Shown here in pieces: positions 60,063-64,000 of a stretch of DNA of 64,000 nt. Source of the DNA: Deltaproteobacteria bacterium. GTDB lineage: Bacteria > Desulfobacterota > Syntrophia > Syntrophales > JAFGHS01. Each line of letters opens with the position of its first letter. Positions within the stretch are counted from its first letter, which is position 1. Location: NCBI GenBank assembly GCA_016930075.1, contig JAFGHS010000036.1, positions 47,659 to 111,658 on the forward strand, in the 5' to 3' direction. Made by a program: the position numbers and the translations under genes. A model generated the notes under the pieces. That model was not told the DNA's origin, did no database searches, and was given only the letters and a program-made list of their open reading frames with translations.

Positions 60063-60833
60063 ATGCTCAAGGTACGCAATATCGAAACGTGGTACGATCT
60101 CATCCGGGCCCTCCACGGGATTTCCTTTGAAATCGAGGAGGGGAAAATCGTCACCCTTCTGGGGTCCAACGGCGCCGGCAAGTCCACGACGCTCAAGACC
60201 ATCATGCGTCTTCTCGACGACGACCAGCCGGAAAAAGGGGCTATCGAATTTCTGGGCAAGCGCATCGACCGGCTGGATACGGATGAGATCGTGAGGATGG
60301 GCATCAGTTACGTGCCCGAAGGCCGCGAGGTCTTTCCCGAACTGACGGTCATGGAGAATATCCAGATGGGCGCCTTTACGCGGCGCGATACGGCAAAGAT
60401 CAAAGAGGAAATAGATGCCGTCATGGAGTATTTCCCGATCTTGAGGGAAAGAAAAAACCAGGAGGCAGGCTATCTATCCGGCGGTGAGCAGCAGATGCTG
60501 GCCATTGCAAGGGCCCTGATGAGCAAACCCAAATTGCTTATGCTCGATGAGCCGTCCCTGGGCCTGTCGCCGCTTTTGACCCATCAGATTTTTCAGATCA
60601 TCCAGGACATCAACAAAGAAGGGATGACGATCCTCCTTGTGGAGCAGAACGTCAACATGGCCCTGAAATACGCCCATTTCGCCTATCTGATGGAAAACGG
60701 CCGCATCGTCCGTGCGGACAAGCCGGAAATCTTGCGGGAAGACGAAGACGTCAAGGAATTTTATCTCGGCATTGCAACGGAACAATCCGTGAAGGGTTAC
60801 AAACGTTACAGAAGGAAGGTGCGGTTCCGGTAG
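60063..60833 (+). CDS. livF: ABC transporter ATP-binding protein, LivF family
   Basis: Second ATPase subunit. The 256-residue protein has Walker A GSNGAGKSTTLKTI, the LivF-type GISYVPEGREVFPELTVMENIQMGAF, signature LSGGEQQMLAIARALMSKPKLLMLDEPSLGLSP and H-loop LLVEQNVNMAL. It starts at the base after the livG stop. A basic C-terminal tail (KGYKRYRRKVRFR) extends past the usual end. Confidence 0.94.
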   Translation: MLKVRNIETWYDLIRALHGISFEIEEGKIVTLLGSNGAGKSTTLKTIMRLLDDDQPEKGAIEFLGKRIDRLDTDEIVRMGISYVPEGREVFPELTVMENIQMGAFTRRDTAKIKEEIDAVMEYFPILRERKNQEAGYLSGGEQQMLAIARALMSKPKLLMLDEPSLGLSPLLTHQIFQIIQDINKEGMTILLVEQNVNMALKYAHFAYLMENGRIVRADKPEILREDEDVKEFYLGIATEQSVKGYKRYRRKVRFR

Positions 60834-60843
60834 TTTCCGTACT

Positions 60844-60870
60844 CGTCATTCCCGCGCAGGCATGAATCGG
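60844..60870. repeat. degenerate GTCATTCCCG-type repeat fragment
   Basis: CGTCATTCCCGCGCAGGCAT followed by GAATCGGG resembles the dispersed TGTCATTCCGG repeat family seen at 44.55 kb, but the stem is mutated. It lies in the livF-acyl-CoA synthetase spacer. Confidence 0.45.
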
Positions 60871-60918
60871 GATTTTAAATTTTGCATTTTGATACAGGAA
60901 AACCGAAAGAAGTGAACC

Positions 60919-62727
60919 ATGGAAACTGATACCCTGCCGAAGGCATTGTTGGAAGTCGCCGCCCGGGACCCGAAGCGGGTCGCCATGCGGTCGAAAGACT
61001 TAGGAATCTGGCATGACATCACCTGGGCCCAGTACGTCGAGAAAGTCCGTTACGTCTGCATGGGGCTTCATGAACTTGGCGTCAGACGGGGAGATCATGT
61101 GGCCATCATCGGCGAAAACCAGCCGGAATGGCTCTATTCCGCTCTCGGCGTCATGTCGGCGGGCGCCACCTTTGTCGGCGTCTACACCACCAATCCCGTC
61201 GCGGAATGCGAGTATGTGGTCGGTCACGCAAACGCCGTCGTCTATATCTGTGAAGACGAAGAGCAACTCGACAAGGCATTGGTTTTCCGGGAGAGAACCC
61301 CAAACCTCAGGAAGATGATCGTTTGGGACATGGAGGGTCTGAAACATTATCACGACCCCATGATGATGAGCTTTGACGACCTGCTCGCCTTAGGCAAAAA
61401 GAAAGATGAAGAAAACCCCCGCCTGTTCGAGGAGCTTGTCGCGGCAGGCAAGGGTGAAGACATCGCTTCGATCATTTATACCTCCGGGACGACGGGCCCG
61501 CCGAAGGGCGCCATGCTGGCTCAGGAAGGCTATCTCTGGATCGGCCGCGCAGCAAGCCAGATGATGGAAACCTCGTACAAGGAACAAACGATTTCCTTTC
61601 TGCCGTTAAATCATGTGTATGAGCAGATCTATGATCTCATGATGCATATGACCATCGGGCACACCGTCAACTTCACGGAAAATACGGACACGGTCATGAA
61701 CGACATGAAGGATGTATCGCCCACCCTCTTTCACGCCGTCCCCCGCATCTGGGAAAAATATTATTCGTCCATCGTAATCAAGATGGACGACGCCACCTGG
61801 TTTAAAAGGATGGCCTACAAGACAGCCTATGCCGTCGGCGTACGATACAATGACATGCGGCTTGCCAAGACGCCTGTCCCGTTTTACACGCAGTTGGCCT
61901 ACTGGCTGGCCTATTTTGCCGTCTTCCGCAAATTGAAGGAGCGTCTGGGATTTGACAAGGTTCGGCTGGGATTCTCCGGCGCCGCTCCCATTTCCCAGGA
62001 GGTTCTGAAGTTCTTCCAGAGCATCGGCATCCCCATCCGGGAAGGCTACGGCATGACGGAAACGACGGGCGTCACCCATATGTCCGACGAGAAAAATTTC
62101 AAGCTCGGCACCGTAGGGAAGGCCCTACCGGGGACAGAGGTCAAAATCGCCGAAGACGGCGAGATCCTCGTCAAGCATCCGGGGATTTTCAAGGGCTACT
62201 TCAAAGACGAGTTGAATACAAAAGACGCCCTCATCGACGGCTGGATGCACACGGGGGATGTGGGGATCATCGACGAGGACGGTTTTCTCAAGATCACGGA
62301 CCGCAAGAAGGACCTCATCATCACGGCAGGCGGCAAGAATATTGCGCCCCAGTACATCGAAAACATGCTCAAGTTTTCTCCCTACATCAACGACGCCGTC
62401 ATCATCGGCGACCAGCGGAAGTTCATCTCCGCCATCATCGTCATCGATGAGGAAAACGTCGCCAAATACGCCCAGGATCATAAGCTGCAATTTACGACCT
62501 TCGCCACCCTGACAAAAAACGCGGAGGTTGTGGCGCTCATCCAGGAAGAAATCGATAAAGTGAACAAGCAGCTTGCCCGCGTGGAGAACATCCGGAAATT
62601 CAAGATCCTCGACAAGAAGCTCTATACGGAAGACGGCGAGGTCACCCCGACCATGAAAGTGAAACGCAAATTCATCAACGAACAGTACGCCGATCTCATC
62701 GAGTCCATGTACAAAGGCGGGGATTGA
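60919..62727 (+). CDS. AMP-forming long-chain acyl-CoA synthetase family protein
   Basis: Activates a carboxylic acid to its CoA thioester through an acyl-adenylate. The 602-residue protein matches the bacterial FAA1/COG1022 group. The P-loop is IIYTSGTTGPPKGAML, with FLPLNHVYEQIYDLMMHM, FHAVPRIWEKYYS, LGFSGAAPISQEVLKFFQSIG, the adenine motif YGMTETTGVTHMS, DGWMHTGDVGIIDEDGFLKITDRKKDLIITAGGKNIAPQYIE and the C-terminal catalytic lysine region. It follows livF by 85 bases on the same strand and probably acts on what the transporter imports. Chain-length preference is not evident. Confidence 0.93.
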   Translation: METDTLPKALLEVAARDPKRVAMRSKDLGIWHDITWAQYVEKVRYVCMGLHELGVRRGDHVAIIGENQPEWLYSALGVMSAGATFVGVYTTNPVAECEYVVGHANAVVYICEDEEQLDKALVFRERTPNLRKMIVWDMEGLKHYHDPMMMSFDDLLALGKKKDEENPRLFEELVAAGKGEDIASIIYTSGTTGPPKGAMLAQEGYLWIGRAASQMMETSYKEQTISFLPLNHVYEQIYDLMMHMTIGHTVNFTENTDTVMNDMKDVSPTLFHAVPRIWEKYYSSIVIKMDDATWFKRMAYKTAYAVGVRYNDMRLAKTPVPFYTQLAYWLAYFAVFRKLKERLGFDKVRLGFSGAAPISQEVLKFFQSIGIPIREGYGMTETTGVTHMSDEKNFKLGTVGKALPGTEVKIAEDGEILVKHPGIFKGYFKDELNTKDALIDGWMHTGDVGIIDEDGFLKITDRKKDLIITAGGKNIAPQYIENMLKFSPYINDAVIIGDQRKFISAIIVIDEENVAKYAQDHKLQFTTFATLTKNAEVVALIQEEIDKVNKQLARVENIRKFKILDKKLYTEDGEVTPTMKVKRKFINEQYADLIESMYKGGD

Positions 62728-62849
62728 AAGTCAAAGGATCGTTGCGGATAAGCGGATGCTTTTCGCAGGCAAGACCTGATCCGTCGCCTGACTCCGGCCG
62801 TTTTTTCTGCTCATCGACAAACTTATTCCCATATCGGGGAAAATAATGT

Positions 62850-62892
62850 AAAACGCATCATGGGAAAAAGGCTGATGCGTTTTGCTTTATTT
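62850..62892 (+). terminator. intrinsic terminator downstream of the acyl-CoA synthetase gene
   Basis: Perfect 11-bp stem AAAACGCATCA (62850-62860) with TGATGCGTTTT (62873-62883), a 12-base loop and a T-rich tail (GCTTTATTTT). It separates the liv/acyl-CoA synthetase unit from the UxaA genes. Confidence 0.85.
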
Positions 62893-62988
62893 TACGCTTT
62901 TTTTTAAGGCTCGATCAGGAGCGCCGTCCATCAGCCGAATTTCAATCATTCCTGCCGGGTTTAAATGTAAAATGAACAAGGAAAAACC

Positions 62989-63261
62989 ATGATGAAGCCG
63001 AATGTCATCATCATCAATCCCCTGGACAACGTCGCCATCGCCCTTGAGGACATCAGCGAAGGCGGGGACGTCCGTCTGCCGGACGGTGCGCCCATCAGAG
63101 CCCTGGCCGCCATACCCTACAGCCACAAGGTTGCGCTGACGGATATTCCCGAAGGAGAAAATATTGTCAAATACGGTGAAATCATCGGCAAGGCGACGGA
63201 GACGATCCACAAAGGCCAGTGGGTTCATACCCACAATCTCAATATCGACAACAAGAGGTGA
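62989..63261 (+). CDS. UxaA-family dehydratase small subunit (SAF domain)
   Basis: A 90-residue SAF-domain protein corresponding to the N-terminal part of altronate/galactarate dehydratases. Motifs are INPLDNVAIALEDISEGGDV, YSHKVALTDIPEGENIVKYGEIIGKATETI and GQWVHTHNLNID. It lies five bases before the gene for the large part, so the enzyme is split into two chains, as in other sugar-acid dehydratase families. The start could be either of two adjacent ATG codons. The substrate, a sugar acid or other 2,3-hydroxy acid, is uncertain. Confidence 0.85.
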   Translation: MMKPNVIIINPLDNVAIALEDISEGGDVRLPDGAPIRALAAIPYSHKVALTDIPEGENIVKYGEIIGKATETIHKGQWVHTHNLNIDNKR

Positions 63262-63266
63262 CGGCA

Positions 63267-64000
63267 ATGGAAACTTTTCAGGGCTATGAAAGACCGGACA
63301 GGTCCGTTGGCATCCGGAATTATGTCGCCGTCATTCCTTCGGTCTCCTGCGCAAACGGGGTTGTCGGCCTGATCGCAAAGGGCGTTCCGGACGTCGTGCC
63401 CCTTTATCACGGCCACGGCTGCGGCCGGAGCATCGAGATTCCCCTCCACAAAAGAGCCCTCGTCAATTTGGGGAAAAATCCCAATTGCGCCGCCGTCCTT
63501 ATCATCGGCCTGGGCTGCGAGATTCTCAAGGCGGAGGGGCTGGTTTCGGCCATCGCCGAATCGGGAAAACCGGTGGAATACCTGTCGATTCAACGTGACG
63601 GCGGTTCACGCAGAACGGCGGCCAGGGGCATCGAAATCTGCAAACGCCTCCTCGCCGATGCGGCAAAAATAAAACGCAAATCCTTTGGTCTGGACCGGAT
63701 CATCATGGGGCTCGAATGCGGCGGCTCCGACGCCTTCTCCGGCGTGACGGCCAATCCCGGCGTCGGCCTGGCGTCCGACTGGCTGGTCGATGAGGGCGGC
63801 ACGGTGATCCTGACGGAGGATACGGAAATGATCGGGACGAGCCACATCCTCGAGCGCCGGGCCAAGACCCCTGAAGTCGCTGCGGCCGTTTCTAAAATGG
63901 TCGCTGACGCCGAAAAGCTCACCCACGATCTTCTCGGCCCCCTGGCCCCCTATGTCATTGCACCGGGAAATATGGACGGCGGCATGAGTTCCATCCAGGA
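63267..64000 (+). CDS. UxaA-family dehydratase large subunit (partial, runs off window)
   Basis: The first 244 residues of the catalytic part of an altronate/galactarate-type dehydratase. Motifs are GYERPDRSVGIRNYVAVIPSVSCANGV, YHGHGCGRS, the signature GLECGGSDAFSGVTANPGVG and LTEDTEMIGTSHIL, with conserved cysteines that may hold the metal centre. The ATG at 63267 follows AAGAGGTGACGGCA. Together with the SAF gene it forms a two-subunit enzyme. The frame is open at the right edge; the full family length is about 390 residues for this part. Confidence 0.9.
   Translation, partial: METFQGYERPDRSVGIRNYVAVIPSVSCANGVVGLIAKGVPDVVPLYHGHGCGRSIEIPLHKRALVNLGKNPNCAAVLIIGLGCEILKAEGLVSAIAESGKPVEYLSIQRDGGSRRTAARGIEICKRLLADAAKIKRKSFGLDRIIMGLECGGSDAFSGVTANPGVGLASDWLVDEGGTVILTEDTEMIGTSHILERRAKTPEVAAAVSKMVADAEKLTHDLLGPLAPYVIAPGNMDGGMSSIQ

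Overview
The window reads as chromosomal DNA of an anaerobic Desulfobacterota (deltaproteobacterial) lineage, most likely near Syntrophales/Syntrophus. That placement is inferred from gene content: a siroheme-dependent (Ahb) heme pathway, a COG1900 homocysteine-synthesis protein, a rho-rpmE-prfA-prmC-murA-hisD cluster, and a liv-type transporter coupled to an acyl-CoA synthetase. No rRNA gene is present to confirm it. There is no prophage, insertion sequence or CRISPR array.

Layout. Bases 1-2.6 kb (minus strand): a TPR protein, an M24 peptidase, GcvH and the start of a lipoate-protein ligase. 3.0-7.3 kb (plus): two lipoproteins with fibronectin type III domains, one small and one giant, ending at a strong terminator. 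7.3-8.0 kb: a repeat-bearing spacer. 8.0-12.6 kb (minus): pilMNOPQ, the type IV pilus alignment and secretin operon. 12.7-37.3 kb (minus): a long housekeeping block. It holds ftsB, a COG1900 protein, dut, an M16 protease, pnp, rpsO, truB, nrnA, rbfA, ylxP, infB, nusA, rimP, a HEAT-repeat protein with a duplicated N-terminal domain, tRNA-Gly(CCC), hisD, murA, prmC, prfA, rpmE, rho, yfiH and an rluD-type gene.

37.6-51.1 kb (plus) is the tetrapyrrole region. A Met8-like dehydrogenase, a CcsA/HemX-like membrane protein, hemA, hemC and a cobA-hemD fusion lead from glutamyl-tRNA to siroheme. After a 4.5 kb interruption come ahbC, hemB, ahbD and a siroheme decarboxylase gene, which take siroheme to heme. 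The interruption contains two envelope proteins, a repeat cluster, and a compact sigma-54 unit. That unit is an XylR/DmpR-like activator gene, two inverted repeats, a -24/-12 promoter, a leader hairpin, an 88-residue exported protein and a terminator. It is the best candidate here for an undescribed system.

51.4-55.0 kb: a 1189-residue lipoprotein joining two different alpha/beta-hydrolases. 55.4-62.7 kb: livM, livH, a small lipoprotein gene, livK, livG, livF and an acyl-CoA synthetase, which together suggest uptake and CoA activation of an organic acid. 63-64 kb: a split UxaA-type dehydratase, cut by the window end.

Several related palindromic repeats built on TGTCATTTCGA or TGTCATTCCGG motifs are scattered through the spacers. 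Function calls rest on motif recognition in the translated sequence, not on database searches.
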